Below, in pieces: positions 1-9,383 of a DNA stretch of 64,000 bases (position 1 is its first letter; each line of letters begins with the position of its first letter). The position numbers and the translations under genes are program-made. A model generated the notes under the pieces. It saw only the letters and a program-made list of their open reading frames with translations, was not told the origin of the DNA and searched no databases. This DNA is from Glycomyces sp040645615 (GTDB lineage Bacteria; Actinomycetota; Actinomycetes; Mycobacteriales; Micromonosporaceae): assembly GCF_040645615.1 (NCBI RefSeq), contig NZ_JBEYYO010000001.1, forward strand, positions 186,001-250,000, read 5' to 3'.

Positions 1-19
1 TGCGAGTGAGCGTCCGATA

Positions 20-25
20 TAAGCT
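20..25 (+). promoter_or_regulatory. Leaderless -10 box of pyk
   Basis: TAAGCT fits the actinobacterial -10 pattern TANNNT and lies exactly 6 nt before the GTG start of pyk. Transcription would then begin at or next to the start codon. No Shine-Dalgarno sequence precedes the GTG. The -35 region is at the window edge and cannot be judged. Confidence 0.5.
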
Positions 26-31
26 CGCAGG

Positions 32-1441
32 GTGACTCGTAGAGCGAAGATTGTTTGCACCATCGGACCGGCGACCGCCACGCCGGAGCGCATGGCCGGC
101 CTTATCGACGCCGGCATGAACGTTGCCCGCATGAATTTCAGCCATGGCGCCCAAGCCGACCACGAGGCCGTCTATCAGATGGTCCGAGAGGCGGCCGAAG
201 CCGCCGGGAAGCCCGTGGCGATCCTCGCCGACATGCAGGGCCCCAAGATCCGGCTGGGAACGTTCGTCAACGGCTCGGAGCAGTGGGACGCGGGCGACCG
301 CATCAAGATCACCTCCGATGACGTCGAGGGCACCCACGACCGCGTGTCCTGCACCTACAAGAAGCTGCCCGCCGAGGTCAGCAAGGGCGACCGCCTCCTG
401 GTCGACGACGGCAAGCTGGCGCTCGAAGTGCTCGGCGCCGACGACACCGACGTCGAGTGCCTCGTGGTCGAGGGCGGCCCGGTCTCGAACAACAAGGGCC
501 TGTCGCTGCCGAACGTGAACATCTCCGTTCCGGCGCTGTCGGAGAAGGACGTCTCCGACATGAAGTTCGCGCTGAACCTGGGCGTGGACCTGATCGCGAT
601 GTCGTTCGTGCGCACCCCCGACGACGTCCGCCTGGGCCACAAGGTGATGGACGAGGTCGGCGTGAGGCGCCCGATCATCGCCAAGGTCGAGAAGCCCGAG
701 GCCGTCGCGCGCCTCGAAGAGGTCGTGCGCGCCTTCGACGGCGTCATGGTCGCCCGCGGCGACCTGGGCGTGGAGATGCCCCTCGACGAGGTGCCGATCG
801 TCCAGAAGGAGATCGTGCGCCTGTGCCGCGAGAACGCCAAGCCGGTGATCGTGGCGACCCAGATGCTCGACTCGATGATCGAGAACGCCCGCCCGACCCG
901 CGCCGAGGTCTCCGACGTGGCCAACGCCGTGCTCGACGGCACCGACGCCGTGATGCTCTCCGGTGAGACCTCGGTCGGCAAGTACCCGATCGGGACCGTG
1001 CGCACGATGGCCAAGATCGTGGCCACCACCGAAGAGGGCCCGATCCCGCTCGCGGAGCTCACCCACGACCCGCGCACCAAGTCCGGCGCGGTCACCCACG
1101 CCGCGGCCGAGATCGCCGACGCGATCGGCGCGAAGGCCCTCGTGGCGTTCACCCAGACCGGCGACACCGTCAAGCGTCTGGCCCGCCTCAAGCCGGACCA
1201 GCCGATCGTGGGCCTCACCCCGATCGAGAGCGTCCGCAACCAGATGGCGCTGTCGTGGGGCACCGACTCCTACCTCGTCGAGCACGTCGACCACACCGAC
1301 GACATGTTCAAGCTCGTCGACAAGACCATGCAGGACCACCACCTGGCCGCCCCCGGCGACCTCGTGGTCATCGTGGCCGGGACCCCGGCGGGCACGCCCG
1401 GCTCGACGAACACCGTCCGGGTCCACCGGATCGGCTCCTAA
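32..1441 (+). CDS. pyk: Pyruvate kinase
   Basis: Catalyses the last step of glycolysis, phosphoenolpyruvate plus ADP to pyruvate plus ATP, in the cytosol. The 469-residue product has the usual bacterial length. It opens with TRRAKIVCTIGPAT, carries the K-E-x-P active-site strand (IIAKVEKPEA), the MVARGDLGVEMP loop that binds metal and substrate, and the regulatory C domain with AVTHAAAEIADAIGAKA. The GTG start is chosen because the family N-terminus begins there and a leaderless -10 box sits 6 nt upstream. tesB follows after 3 nt, so the two are probably cotranscribed, as in mycobacteria. Identification is secure. Confidence 0.97.
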   Translation: MTRRAKIVCTIGPATATPERMAGLIDAGMNVARMNFSHGAQADHEAVYQMVREAAEAAGKPVAILADMQGPKIRLGTFVNGSEQWDAGDRIKITSDDVEGTHDRVSCTYKKLPAEVSKGDRLLVDDGKLALEVLGADDTDVECLVVEGGPVSNNKGLSLPNVNISVPALSEKDVSDMKFALNLGVDLIAMSFVRTPDDVRLGHKVMDEVGVRRPIIAKVEKPEAVARLEEVVRAFDGVMVARGDLGVEMPLDEVPIVQKEIVRLCRENAKPVIVATQMLDSMIENARPTRAEVSDVANAVLDGTDAVMLSGETSVGKYPIGTVRTMAKIVATTEEGPIPLAELTHDPRTKSGAVTHAAAEIADAIGAKALVAFTQTGDTVKRLARLKPDQPIVGLTPIESVRNQMALSWGTDSYLVEHVDHTDDMFKLVDKTMQDHHLAAPGDLVVIVAGTPAGTPGSTNTVRVHRIGS

Positions 1442-1444
1442 CCG

Positions 1445-2338
1445 ATGGCGGAAGTCCTCGTAGGCCAGGACGCCGTGGACTCGCTCCTGGGCGTCCTGGA
1501 CCTGGAGCGGATCGACACGGGCCTGTTCCGCGGGCCGCGTGCCGAGGTCGGCCTCCAGCGGGTCTTCGGCGGCCAGGTCGCCGGGCAGGCCCTCGTGGCG
1601 GCCGGCCGCACCGTGGCCGCCGACCGCAGGGTCCACTCCCTGCACGGCTACTTCGTGCGCCCCGGCGACTCGAAGAAGCCGATCCTGTACCAGGTGGAGG
1701 ACATCCGCGACGGCCGCTCGTTCTCGGTGCGGCGCGTCGTGGCCCTCCAGGGCGGGCAGACGATCTTCTTCATGTCGGCCTCGTTCCACACCGGCGAGCC
1801 GGGCCTGGAGCACGCCGACGCGGCCCCGGCCGACCTGCCCGACCCCGAGTCGATCCCGCCGCTGAGCAAGCAGCTGGAGGCGCACCCGGACCGGCTGGGC
1901 ATGTGGGCGCGGGTGCCGCGCCCGATCGACGTGCGCTACATCGGCGGCTCGGGCTTCTCGGCCTCGGGCGAGCGCCCGGCGCTGGAGCACCAGCGGGTGT
2001 GGATGAAGGCCGACGGGAAGCTCCCCGACGACCCGCTCATCCACGTGTGCGTCCTGACCTACGCCTCGGACCTGACGCTGCTGGACTCGGTGCTCAGCCG
2101 CCACGGCGCGGTCTGGGGCAACGGCGGGTACCTCGGCACGAGCCTGGACCACGCGCTGTGGTTCCACCGGCCGTTCCGCTTCGACGACTGGATCCTCTAC
2201 GACTCGCTCTCGCCTACCGCCGCCGACGGCCGAGGCCTGGCGCAGGGCCGGTTCTTCGACGAGTCCGGTCAGCACATCGCCTCGGCCACCCAGGAGGGCC
2301 TGATCCGGCCCACCCCGGAGGCCCCGGGCATCCCGTGA
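1445..2338 (+). CDS. tesB: Acyl-CoA thioesterase II (TesB)
   Basis: Hydrolyses acyl-CoA to free fatty acid and CoA in the cytosol. The 297-residue protein is a double-hotdog TesB: the first hotdog includes RVFGGQVAGQALVAA and HSLHGYFVRPGD, the second includes LTYASDLTLLDSVL, which holds the conserved Asp of the family, and SLDHALWFHRPFRFDDWILYD. It starts 3 nt after the pyk stop and shares its promoter. The pyk-tesB pair is a conserved actinobacterial arrangement (pykA and tesB1 in Mycobacterium tuberculosis), which supports the assignment. Confidence 0.93.
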   Translation: MAEVLVGQDAVDSLLGVLDLERIDTGLFRGPRAEVGLQRVFGGQVAGQALVAAGRTVAADRRVHSLHGYFVRPGDSKKPILYQVEDIRDGRSFSVRRVVALQGGQTIFFMSASFHTGEPGLEHADAAPADLPDPESIPPLSKQLEAHPDRLGMWARVPRPIDVRYIGGSGFSASGERPALEHQRVWMKADGKLPDDPLIHVCVLTYASDLTLLDSVLSRHGAVWGNGGYLGTSLDHALWFHRPFRFDDWILYDSLSPTAADGRGLAQGRFFDESGQHIASATQEGLIRPTPEAPGIP

Positions 2339-2398
2339 TGCGGGACACCCGTCACGGGCGGTGAGGAACCGATCGAGACCGATTTCACCGGTTTCAAG

Positions 2399-2456
2399 GG
2401 GGTCGGTACCGGAAACACATGAATGCTATGGTCGGCGTTCGCCCGGTACCGTCCCC
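2399..2456 (+). terminator. Stem-loop terminator after tesB
   Basis: GGGGTCGGTACCGG (2399-2412) pairs with CCGGTACCGTCCCC (2443-2456) with one mismatch. The loop is 30 nt and the 3' arm is followed by ATCTTTTT. The T-run makes an intrinsic terminator for pyk-tesB likely, although the loop is unusually long. An alternative is an operator for the acyltransferase gene starting at 2530. Confidence 0.5.
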
Positions 2457-2529
2457 ATCTTTTTCGGTAAGGCCAGTCCTGCCCGACTGGCGAGTCCCTG
2501 CCCGGTGAACCATTGCGGAGACCCACTTC

Positions 2530-4680
2530 ATGCGTCTGACCAACGCGACGGCGGCGACGACGAGCGCCGCTCCCAACGCAGAGCGACCGGCCGCCGAGCG
2601 CCCCGGCCACTGGCGGCCCGACATCGAGGGCCTGCGGGCCCTGGCCGTGGGCGCGGTGATCGCGGCCCACATCGGCTTCTTCTACTCAGAGGGCGGCTTC
2701 GTCGGCGTCGACGTCTTCTTCGTCATCTCCGGCTTCCTCATCACCTCGCTGCTGCTGCGCGAGATCGACCGCACCGGCACCGTCTCGATCACGGGGTTCT
2801 ACGCGCGGCGCGCGGTGCGCCTGCTCCCGGCCGCAGTCGTGGTCCTCGCTGCCACGCTGGCCGCCGCGTGGATCTGGCTGCCGCGCACGCGGCTGCCCGA
2901 CATCGCGACCGACGCGGCCGCCGCGGCGCTGAACGTGGTGAACATCCGCCTCGCCCGCGACGGCACCGACTACCTCAACGCCGACGTCGCGCCCTCACCG
3001 CTCCAGCACTTCTGGTCGCTCGCGGTCGAGGAGCAGTTCTACCTGCTCTGGCCGCTGCTCTTGCTCGGGATCGCGCTGCTGGCCCGCCGCATCTGGGGCG
3101 GTAGGTTCGCCTCCGCGGAGCACCTGCGCCGCCGCCGCACCATGACCGTGGCGCTCGTGCTGGCCGCCGTGGCGGCAGTGTCGTTCTACTGGAGCGCGAC
3201 TCGCTCGGGATCGGACCCGGTCTGGTCCTACTTCGGCATCCACACGCGCGCTTGGGAGCTCGCGGCCGGTGCGGGCGTGGCCGTGGCCGCCGCGCGCCTG
3301 CGGCGCCTCCCGGCCTGGGCCGCCGCGCCGCTCTCGTGGATCGGCCTGGGTCTCATCGCGGCCTCGGTCGTGGTCATCGGCGAGCACACCACGTTCCCCG
3401 GCACCGCCGCGGTCCTTCCGGTGGCGGGCACCGCGCTCGTCATCGCCGCGGGCTGCGCCCCGCACCGCTTCGGGGCCACCGCGCTCCTGCGGATCGCCCC
3501 GGCCCAGTACCTCGGGAAGATCTCCTACGGGCTCTACCTGTGGCACTGGCCGCTGGTCATGATCGGCCCGGCGATGCTCGGCGTCGACGAGCCGCGCCTG
3601 CGCCACTACCTGCTGCTCATGGCCGCCGCGTTCGTGCTCTCGGTGGCCACGTTCCACCTCGTGGAGCAGCCGATCCGGACCCGCAAGCCCCTCGTCCAGG
3701 TCCCTTCTCGGGCCCTGGCGATGGGCGGCGGGCTCATCACGGCCGCCCTGTCGCTGTCGATCCTCGCCTCGCTCCAGCCGATGCCGACCGTGTCCAACGA
3801 GGAGGCCGCCGAGGTCACCGGCGACGACATCACCGTGTGGGACCTCATCGGCGAGTCCTCCGACGTCGACATCGTGCCCTCGAACCTGACCCCGTCGCTG
3901 GAGGAGGCCCGGGACGACACGCCCTCGATCGCGGGCGACGGCGAGTGCCAGACCGACCGCGACTCGGTCGAGGTCAAGTCCGAGTGCTGGTTCGGCGACC
4001 CCGACGGCGAGAAGACCATCGTGCTGTTCGGCGACTCCCATGCCGCGCAATGGTTCCCGGCCCTCAACCAGGTTGCCGAGGCCTCGGGCTGGCGTCTGCT
4101 GGTCATGGTCAAGGCGAACTGCTCGGTCCCCGACATCACCGAGTACGACAAGAAGCTGGGGCGCGAGTACACCGAATGTCCCGAGTGGAAGGACGGCGTG
4201 TTCGACCTGCTGGAGGAGGTCCAGCCCGACGCGGTCCTGGCGACCGCGTTCGACCGCAAGGAGATCGTCGCCGACGATCCCGAGAAGGCCTGGGTCGACG
4301 GCTGGGTCGACAGCGTCGAGGCCCTCCAGGAGGTCTCGGACGAGGTCTACTACATGGCCGACTCCGTCGAACTCGAAGAGGACCCGCCGAGCTGCCTGGC
4401 CGAGAACCCCGACAACGCCAGCGTGTGCGTCGGCGACCTCGAGGAGTCCATCGTGGACCCCGATCGGCGTGAGGCCACCGTCGAGGCGGTCGACGACGCC
4501 GGTGCGACCGTGCTGGACCCGATCCCGTGGATGTGCGACCTCGACGAGGGCACGTGCCCGGTCGTGGTCGGCAACCTGATGGTCTACCGCGACACGAACC
4601 ACCTCTCGGCCCGGTTCGTGTCCGAGCTCGCCCCGCAGCTCGCGGCCGCGCTGGCGCTCGAACCGGCCACCGTGCGGTAA
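2530..4680 (+). CDS. Membrane acyltransferase (OafA/YrhL type) with C-terminal SGNH domain
   Basis: A 716-residue integral membrane protein. Residues about 28-400 form an acyltransferase-3 domain with roughly ten hydrophobic segments, opening with RPDIEGLRALAV and the conserved block HIGFFYSEGGFVGVDVFF that holds the active-site His. After a polar linker, residues about 490-716 form an SGNH domain with GDSHAAQ near residue 500 and the D-x-x-H pair (DTNHLS) near 687. The architecture is that of OafA-type enzymes that O-acetylate cell-surface polysaccharide or peptidoglycan on the outer face of the membrane. The actual acceptor cannot be told. The ATG follows GGAGACCCACTTC. It stands alone as a transcription unit. 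Confidence 0.9.
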   Translation: MRLTNATAATTSAAPNAERPAAERPGHWRPDIEGLRALAVGAVIAAHIGFFYSEGGFVGVDVFFVISGFLITSLLLREIDRTGTVSITGFYARRAVRLLPAAVVVLAATLAAAWIWLPRTRLPDIATDAAAAALNVVNIRLARDGTDYLNADVAPSPLQHFWSLAVEEQFYLLWPLLLLGIALLARRIWGGRFASAEHLRRRRTMTVALVLAAVAAVSFYWSATRSGSDPVWSYFGIHTRAWELAAGAGVAVAAARLRRLPAWAAAPLSWIGLGLIAASVVVIGEHTTFPGTAAVLPVAGTALVIAAGCAPHRFGATALLRIAPAQYLGKISYGLYLWHWPLVMIGPAMLGVDEPRLRHYLLLMAAAFVLSVATFHLVEQPIRTRKPLVQVPSRALAMGGGLITAALSLSILASLQPMPTVSNEEAAEVTGDDITVWDLIGESSDVDIVPSNLTPSLEEARDDTPSIAGDGECQTDRDSVEVKSECWFGDPDGEKTIVLFGDSHAAQWFPALNQVAEASGWRLLVMVKANCSVPDITEYDKKLGREYTECPEWKDGVFDLLEEVQPDAVLATAFDRKEIVADDPEKAWVDGWVDSVEALQEVSDEVYYMADSVELEEDPPSCLAENPDNASVCVGDLEESIVDPDRREATVEAVDDAGATVLDPIPWMCDLDEGTCPVVVGNLMVYRDTNHLSARFVSELAPQLAAALALEPATVR

Positions 4681-4772
4681 CGCAAAGCAAGCCGTCCCCC
4701 GGGGTGGGCCCGCACTCGCACGCGACTGTAGGCTCACCCCGATCCGTAAGCGGCGCAAAAGGAGCAAGCCCA

Positions 4773-5951
4773 ATGGAACGCGTCGCCCCGTGGCTCCGAG
4801 CGGTCAACACCGTCCTCACCCCGGCGATCGCCGGCCGGCGCAAGAAAGTGGACCGGCTCCTGGAGAGGGCCGTGCGCGAGGCCGAGCACCGCACCGGCTC
4901 CACCGCCAACGGCGACGAGGCCTTCGTGGAGGACATGCGGGTCCTGCTCAGCGGCTACGCCGACATCGAGGGACTCACGCCCACCGGCTGGATCGCCGCC
5001 GTGCAAGAGGTCACCGACCGCCTGGAGAACCGCCTCCGGGTGCGCAAGCTCCACGTGCTCATGCCCGAGCTCGCCGACGAGCGCGTCGACCGGCCCATCG
5101 TGGTCACCGGCGCGCCCCGCACCGGCACCGCCATGCTCCAGCGGCTCCTGGCCGTCCCCGAAGCCCACCGCGGCCCGCTGCTCACCGAGCTCATGCACCC
5201 CGACCTCGAAGGCGCCGACCACCGCCGCCGCACCGAACGGGCCGTCGAGGCCCTGCGCAAGGCCGTGCCCACGTTCGCCTCGGTCTACGACATGCACCCC
5301 GACAAGCCCGACTCGTGCGTGTTCGTGCTCCCGCACGGCATCGGGCACCTCGTGCGCGCCCAGCTCCCCGGCTACGTCCAGTGGATGCTCGAACGCGACT
5401 TCACCCCCGACTACCGCTATCTCAAGCAGACCCTGCAAGTCCTCCAGCACGGCCGCCCGCGGCGCCGCTGGGTCCTGCGGGCCCCGGCCCACCTGTGGAA
5501 CCTCGCCTCTCTCACCAAGGTCTTCCCCGACGCGCAGATCGTGTGGACCCACCGCGACCCGGCCACGGCCCTCGCCTCGCTGTGCTCGATGAGCGAGACC
5601 GCGAACGCGGTGAACTCCAGCGAGGTCGACCCGCACGCCATCGGCCGCATGTGGCTCGGGCTCCTGGCCACCGGCATCGACCGCGCCCGGGCCGCCCGCG
5701 AGCGCCTGCCCGCCTACGCGGTGACCGACGTGCGCTACAGGGACCTCACCGACCAGGTCCACGAACGGCTCCCCGAGATCTTCGAGGACCTCGGCGCGCC
5801 CTGGGGCGAGGCCGAGCAGACCGCCCTGAACACGTCCCTCGTGGAGCACCGCGGCGCGCGCGACCACGACCTGACCCGCTACGGCCTCACCGAGACCGAA
5901 GTGGACCAAGTCCTCGGCGACTACAAGCGCGCCTTCCGCAACCACCTCTAA
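4773..5951 (+). CDS. Sulfotransferase family protein
   Basis: A cytosolic 392-residue protein of the sulfotransferase_3 type common in Actinobacteria, expected to move a sulfuryl group from PAPS to a hydroxyl acceptor. The 5'-phosphosulfate loop is VVTGAPRTGTAMLQRLL near residue 109. The 3'-phosphate-binding region includes FPDAQIVWTHRDPATALASLCSM near residues 250-275. The ATG at 4773 has AAAGGAG about 8 nt upstream, so the open frame extending further upstream is not used. The acceptor is unknown. The gene overlaps the convergent GNAT gene by 4 nt at the stops. Confidence 0.85.
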   Translation: MERVAPWLRAVNTVLTPAIAGRRKKVDRLLERAVREAEHRTGSTANGDEAFVEDMRVLLSGYADIEGLTPTGWIAAVQEVTDRLENRLRVRKLHVLMPELADERVDRPIVVTGAPRTGTAMLQRLLAVPEAHRGPLLTELMHPDLEGADHRRRTERAVEALRKAVPTFASVYDMHPDKPDSCVFVLPHGIGHLVRAQLPGYVQWMLERDFTPDYRYLKQTLQVLQHGRPRRRWVLRAPAHLWNLASLTKVFPDAQIVWTHRDPATALASLCSMSETANAVNSSEVDPHAIGRMWLGLLATGIDRARAARERLPAYAVTDVRYRDLTDQVHERLPEIFEDLGAPWGEAEQTALNTSLVEHRGARDHDLTRYGLTETEVDQVLGDYKRAFRNHL

Positions 5952-6466
5952 CCCAGGTCGAGCTCGAACCCCCACAGCGGCACCTCGGGTACCGGCTCCC
6001 AGTCCAGCTCGGGCGCGCGTTGGAAGCCGAAGCGCCCGTAGATCCGGTGCGCGCCGCGCATCTCCCGTTGCGAGCACAGCACCATCCGCTTGACTCCCTG
6101 GGCCCGCGAGCGCTCGACGCACTCCGCGACCAGCGCCATGCCGACCCCTCGCCCCTGCGCGTCCGGGGCCACCGCGAGCATCCGGATCTCGGACTCGCCG
6201 GGCCCGGCCAGCTCGGCCATCGCGCTGCCCGCGAACGCGAGCGTGACCCCGCCCAGCACCGCCGTGCCCGGCCCGGCCTCGACGGCGACCAGCACGTGCG
6301 CGGACGCGGCGCGGTGCGCCACGTCGCGGAGCCTCGGCGCGTACGGGTCGTCGAGGCCGCCCAGCAGCATCCCGCCGCGGTGGTAGGCCTCGACGGTGAG
6401 ATCGCCGAGCGCGGCGTGCTCGGCGGGCAGGATCGTCCGGATCAGAAACGGGGAAGATGCGTTCAC
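5948..6466 (-). CDS. GNAT family N-acetyltransferase
   Basis: A 172-residue single-domain GNAT enzyme that would transfer an acetyl group from acetyl-CoA to an amine. The acetyl-CoA loop is seen as IRMLAVAPDAQGRGVGMALV (motif A, R/Q-x-x-G-x-G/A), followed by VKRMVLCSQREMRGAHRIYGRFGF (motif B). The substrate is not predictable. It starts at GTG. The stop overlaps that of the upstream convergent sulfotransferase gene by 4 nt. Confidence 0.88.
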   Translation of the reverse strand: MNASSPFLIRTILPAEHAALGDLTVEAYHRGGMLLGGLDDPYAPRLRDVAHRAASAHVLVAVEAGPGTAVLGGVTLAFAGSAMAELAGPGESEIRMLAVAPDAQGRGVGMALVAECVERSRAQGVKRMVLCSQREMRGAHRIYGRFGFQRAPELDWEPVPEVPLWGFELDLG

Positions 6467-6638
6467 TCCGGCATTCTGCCTCGGGGGTCCGACATGGCGC
6501 CACCGCGTTCGCGCGCACCTTAGTGGATCGCCTCCGCTTGCGCACGGTCTTCACGTTCTCGGAGCGAGGCCGCCTGCGAAGTGTGAAGGTGTCCGAGGCG
6601 GGTATCCCCGCAGTGATCATTCGAAGGGAAGAGATCAG

Positions 6639-6872
6639 ATGGGCGCTTTCGACAAAGCGAAGGACAAGGCCGAGCAGCTCAAGGGCCAGGCCAAGGAGAA
6701 GTTCGGCGACGCCACCGACAACGAGAGCCTCGCGAACGAGGGCCGCGCCGACCAGGCCAAGGGCAGCGCGAAGGAGAAGTGGCACGACGTGAAGGAATCC
6801 GCGAGCGACAAGCTCAGCGACGCGAAGGACCAGCTCACCGGCAAGGGCCGTGACGAGGGCAACCGACGCTGA
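6639..6872 (+). CDS. CsbD family stress protein
   Basis: A 77-residue, strongly charged, Lys/Asp/Glu-rich protein without Cys or hydrophobic core, starting MGAFDKAKDKAEQLKGQAKEKFGDATDN. This is the CsbD signature, including the internal near-repeat of the form ADQAKGSAKEKWHDVKE. CsbD of Bacillus is induced by general stress and its molecular role is unknown. The ATG has GGGAAGAG upstream. It is monocistronic, bounded by a perfect terminator hairpin at 6896-6923. Confidence 0.85.
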   Translation: MGAFDKAKDKAEQLKGQAKEKFGDATDNESLANEGRADQAKGSAKEKWHDVKESASDKLSDAKDQLTGKGRDEGNRR

Positions 6873-6895
6873 CCGCGCCAGGCGCACCAAGCTCC

Positions 6896-6923
6896 GGGCC
6901 GGACCGCTTAAGCGGTCCGGCCC
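6896..6923. terminator. Bidirectional hairpin terminator
   Basis: A perfect 28-nt palindrome made of GGGCCGGACCGCTT and its complement AAGCGGTCCGGCCC. It lies between the convergent csbD-like and lipoprotein genes and would serve both. There is no T-tract. Confidence 0.7.
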
Positions 6924-6933
6924 GCTCGCGTCG

Positions 6934-7569
6934 TCACTCCTCGACCGGGTTGAGCATCGCCGAGAACGCCACCGTGTCCTCCGGGTAGCGCTCGGCAGCG
7001 AACGCCTCCAGCTCCGGGGTCACCAGCACCGTGTCCACGATCGCCACGCCGTGCTGCTCGTCGGCCCAGCCGCTGAACACGATCGCCGGGAACTCGGCCG
7101 CCATCTCGTCGGCCATCGCCTGCAATTCCGTGACGCTCAAGTCCTCGGCCGGGTCGCCGAGCTCGGGCTCGCTGTACTGCCACTCGGGGTGCTCGGACAT
7201 GTCGATCTCGGCGGTCGGCACCGGCTCCTCGGTGAGCACCAGCGACTTCCCGTCGAACGTGCCGGTCACGACGTACATGCCCCAGCGGACCCCCGAGGCC
7301 TCCTCGTGATCGACCGCGTCCCAGTCCCAGCCGCTCACCGGCAGGCCCCCGCACTGCGGCGGATACGACTCCGCCACCGCGCCGCACAGCTCGGCGGCGT
7401 CCCGCTCCTGGTCCTGGAGCACGGTGACCGCGCCCTGGTAGACCACGTCCTCGCCCGTGTCGGCAGCGTCGCCCACATCGGGCCCGCCGCCCGCGTCGCC
7501 GGCCCCGCAGCCCGCCAGCGCCAACAGCGCCGCGACCGGAACCAGCCGAATCCATGTCATGTGTCCCAT
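6934..7569 (-). CDS. Predicted lipoprotein of unknown function
   Basis: About 210 residues with a short lipoprotein signal peptide: M-T-W-I-R, a hydrophobic stretch VPVAALLALAGC, and the lipobox LAGC. The mature part is acidic and Cys-containing, with no family I recognise. Met codons at 7560, 7569 and 7572 could all start it. 7569 is preferred because GAAGGG lies 5 nt upstream of it. The protein is expected to be anchored on the outer face of the membrane. It ends against the 6896-6923 terminator. Confidence 0.7.
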   Translation of the reverse strand: MGHMTWIRLVPVAALLALAGCGAGDAGGGPDVGDAADTGEDVVYQGAVTVLQDQERDAAELCGAVAESYPPQCGGLPVSGWDWDAVDHEEASGVRWGMYVVTGTFDGKSLVLTEEPVPTAEIDMSEHPEWQYSEPELGDPAEDLSVTELQAMADEMAAEFPAIVFSGWADEQHGVAIVDTVLVTPELEAFAAERYPEDTVAFSAMLNPVEE

Positions 7570-7754
7570 CATGTCCCTTCGACGCCCCCGATCCACGACG
7601 GGTTCCCAGTCGATCAACGGATAACCGATATCGCACCCCGGTGCTAGTTTTGCCCACGGCGCCAACCGCGCCCTCCGGTCGGCTCCCGACCGCCGATCAC
7701 CGACGGCGCCAACGCCCACCCGCCGCGCCGAACCTCCCCGAGGAGCAGTTGCCC

Positions 7755-8684
7755 ATGAGCGACCGTTTCAACACCCGCGCCGCGCTGGCCGTGGGGGTGA
7801 CCGTCCTGTGCTGGGCCTCCGCGTTCGTGTCGATCCGCGACGTCGGCAGGCACCTGGACCCGGGCCCGCTCACCCTCGGCCGCGCCGCGGTCGCCGCCGT
7901 CGTGCTGCTCGCGGTCTGGGCCGTGCGCCGCGAAGGCCTGCCCGACCGCCGCGCCTGGCCCGGCATCGTCACCTCAGGGATCCTGTGGTTCGGCGTCTAC
8001 ATGGTGGCCCTCAACTGGGGCGAGCAGCTCGTCGACGCCGGGACCGCGGCGCTCATCGTCAACATCGGCCCGATCCTCATCGCGCTCCTGGGCGGCTGGC
8101 TCCTCAAGGAGGGCTTCCCGCCCCGCCTGTTCCTCGGCATCGCCGTCTCGTTCGCGGGCGTGGCCGTCGTCAGCCTGTCGATGTCCCAGCACGGCGCGTC
8201 CTCGGTCGTGGGCGTTCTGCTGTGCCTGGTCTCGGCCATCACCTACGCCATCAGCGTGGTGGTGCAGAAGCCCACGCTCAAGCACTGCTCCTCGCTCCAG
8301 TTCACCGCGTTCGGGAACGCCATCGCGGCCGTGCTCTGCCTCCCGTTCGCGCCGCTCCTGCTGCGCCAGTTGGAGGAAGCGCCGACCTCGGCGACGCTCC
8401 ACGTGCTCTACCTCGGCCTCGTCCCGACCGCGCTCGCGTTCCTCACCTGGGGTTACGCCCTCCGGTACACCACCGCGGGCAAGCTCGGCGCCACCACCTA
8501 CGTGGTGCCCGCGATCGTGGTGGGCATGTCCTGGCTGTTCCTCAGCGAGGTCCCGACCTGGCTGACCATCGCCGGGGGCGCGATCGCGCTCATCGGGGTG
8601 GCGATCTCCCGCTCCCGGGGCCGCGCCAAGACCCTGCCGCCGGTCGAGGCCACCGACGTGGCCGCACCGGCTACGAAGCGCTAG
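7755..8684 (+). CDS. EamA/DMT family transporter
   Basis: A 309-residue membrane protein with about ten hydrophobic helices arranged as two EamA repeats (about 8-140 and 150-290). Each repeat ends in a typical glycine-rich helix pair such as YLGLVPTALAFLTWGYALRYT. The family exports small metabolites such as amino acids, but the substrate is unknown. The ATG at 7755 has GAGGAG 9 nt upstream and the protein begins MSDRFNTRAALAVG, as in relatives. It ends 4 nt inside the convergent SRPBCC gene. Confidence 0.87.
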   Translation: MSDRFNTRAALAVGVTVLCWASAFVSIRDVGRHLDPGPLTLGRAAVAAVVLLAVWAVRREGLPDRRAWPGIVTSGILWFGVYMVALNWGEQLVDAGTAALIVNIGPILIALLGGWLLKEGFPPRLFLGIAVSFAGVAVVSLSMSQHGASSVVGVLLCLVSAITYAISVVVQKPTLKHCSSLQFTAFGNAIAAVLCLPFAPLLLRQLEEAPTSATLHVLYLGLVPTALAFLTWGYALRYTTAGKLGATTYVVPAIVVGMSWLFLSEVPTWLTIAGGAIALIGVAISRSRGRAKTLPPVEATDVAAPATKR

Positions 8685-9232
8685 AAGGATTCCGCGTAGC
8701 GGCCGAGGCGCGTCTTCCACGCCGCCTTGGCCGCCGCGGCCTCCTCGGCCGATCCCAGCTTCTCCACCTGGACCTGCACGGCCGTCTTCGCCTCGCCCTT
8801 GGCGCTGAGGAACGCGTTGACCCGGGTCCCGTCCGAGGCGTCGAACCGCACCGACTTCGGCGGCGAGGCGCTGCGCTGCGACAGTTCCACGTCGCCGAGC
8901 CAACCGGCCTGCGCTTCGGCGTCGGCCAACCGCTCGAACGCCCTCCCGATCGGCACGTCCACGGTCTTGGACGCGCTGGCGCTGTACGTCCCGTCCGAGC
9001 GCTGCCCGGGCTCGCGCAGCCCCCGCTCCTGCTCGTACCCGACAGTGATGGACTGGGCCCACCAGCCGTCGATGTCGAAGTCCCGCATCAATAGTCGCGC
9101 GATCGCGGCGTGGTCGAGCTCGGCGGCCCCGCGCTCGTCGAGCAGTTCGAGCCAGGTCTTCCAGTCCGCTCCGGTGCCCTCGATCAGGGCCTGGTCGGAC
9201 ATGGTCTGGCGGCGCGGCGCGGTCTCACCCAT
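8681..9232 (-). CDS. SRPBCC/DUF4287-like protein
   Basis: A 183-residue cytosolic protein in two parts. Residues about 15-75 contain the pattern DWKTWLELLDERGAAELDHAAIA and DGWWAQSITVGYEQERGLR, which resembles DUF4287 (small domain with conserved WWAQ-x-V-T-V-x-YE). Residues about 85-180 look like an AHSA1/SRPBCC lipid-binding fold, ending in the amphipathic helix KAAWKTRLGRYAESF. Function unknown. A second possible start (MSDQAL) lies at 9202. The stop overlaps that of the EamA gene. Confidence 0.72.
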   Translation of the reverse strand: MGETAPRRQTMSDQALIEGTGADWKTWLELLDERGAAELDHAAIARLLMRDFDIDGWWAQSITVGYEQERGLREPGQRSDGTYSASASKTVDVPIGRAFERLADAEAQAGWLGDVELSQRSASPPKSVRFDASDGTRVNAFLSAKGEAKTAVQVQVEKLGSAEEAAAAKAAWKTRLGRYAESF

Positions 9233-9383
9233 GGATCGAGCTTAAGCGAGCGTGCGCACCGCGGCACCGGTTTCCCGCGGCGGGTCGAAACGGCGGCCGT
9301 GCACGTTTTCATCCGTTTTCTCCTCTCGACTGTCCGTCCGGGCCTTAAAGTTCCTCCTCGTACCGACTCGGAACGGAGCCCGC

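Noticed and set aside
2995..4773. Long open frame antisense to the acyltransferase gene
   Set aside because: Product is Arg/Gly/Val/Asp-rich without motifs and mirrors codon bias of the real gene.
4734..6890. 718-residue open frame on the minus strand
   Set aside because: Spans several real genes and has low-complexity GC-driven composition.
7610..7640. GGATAACCGATATCG as a second LacI-type site
   Set aside because: Not symmetric around CG and lacks the second arm.
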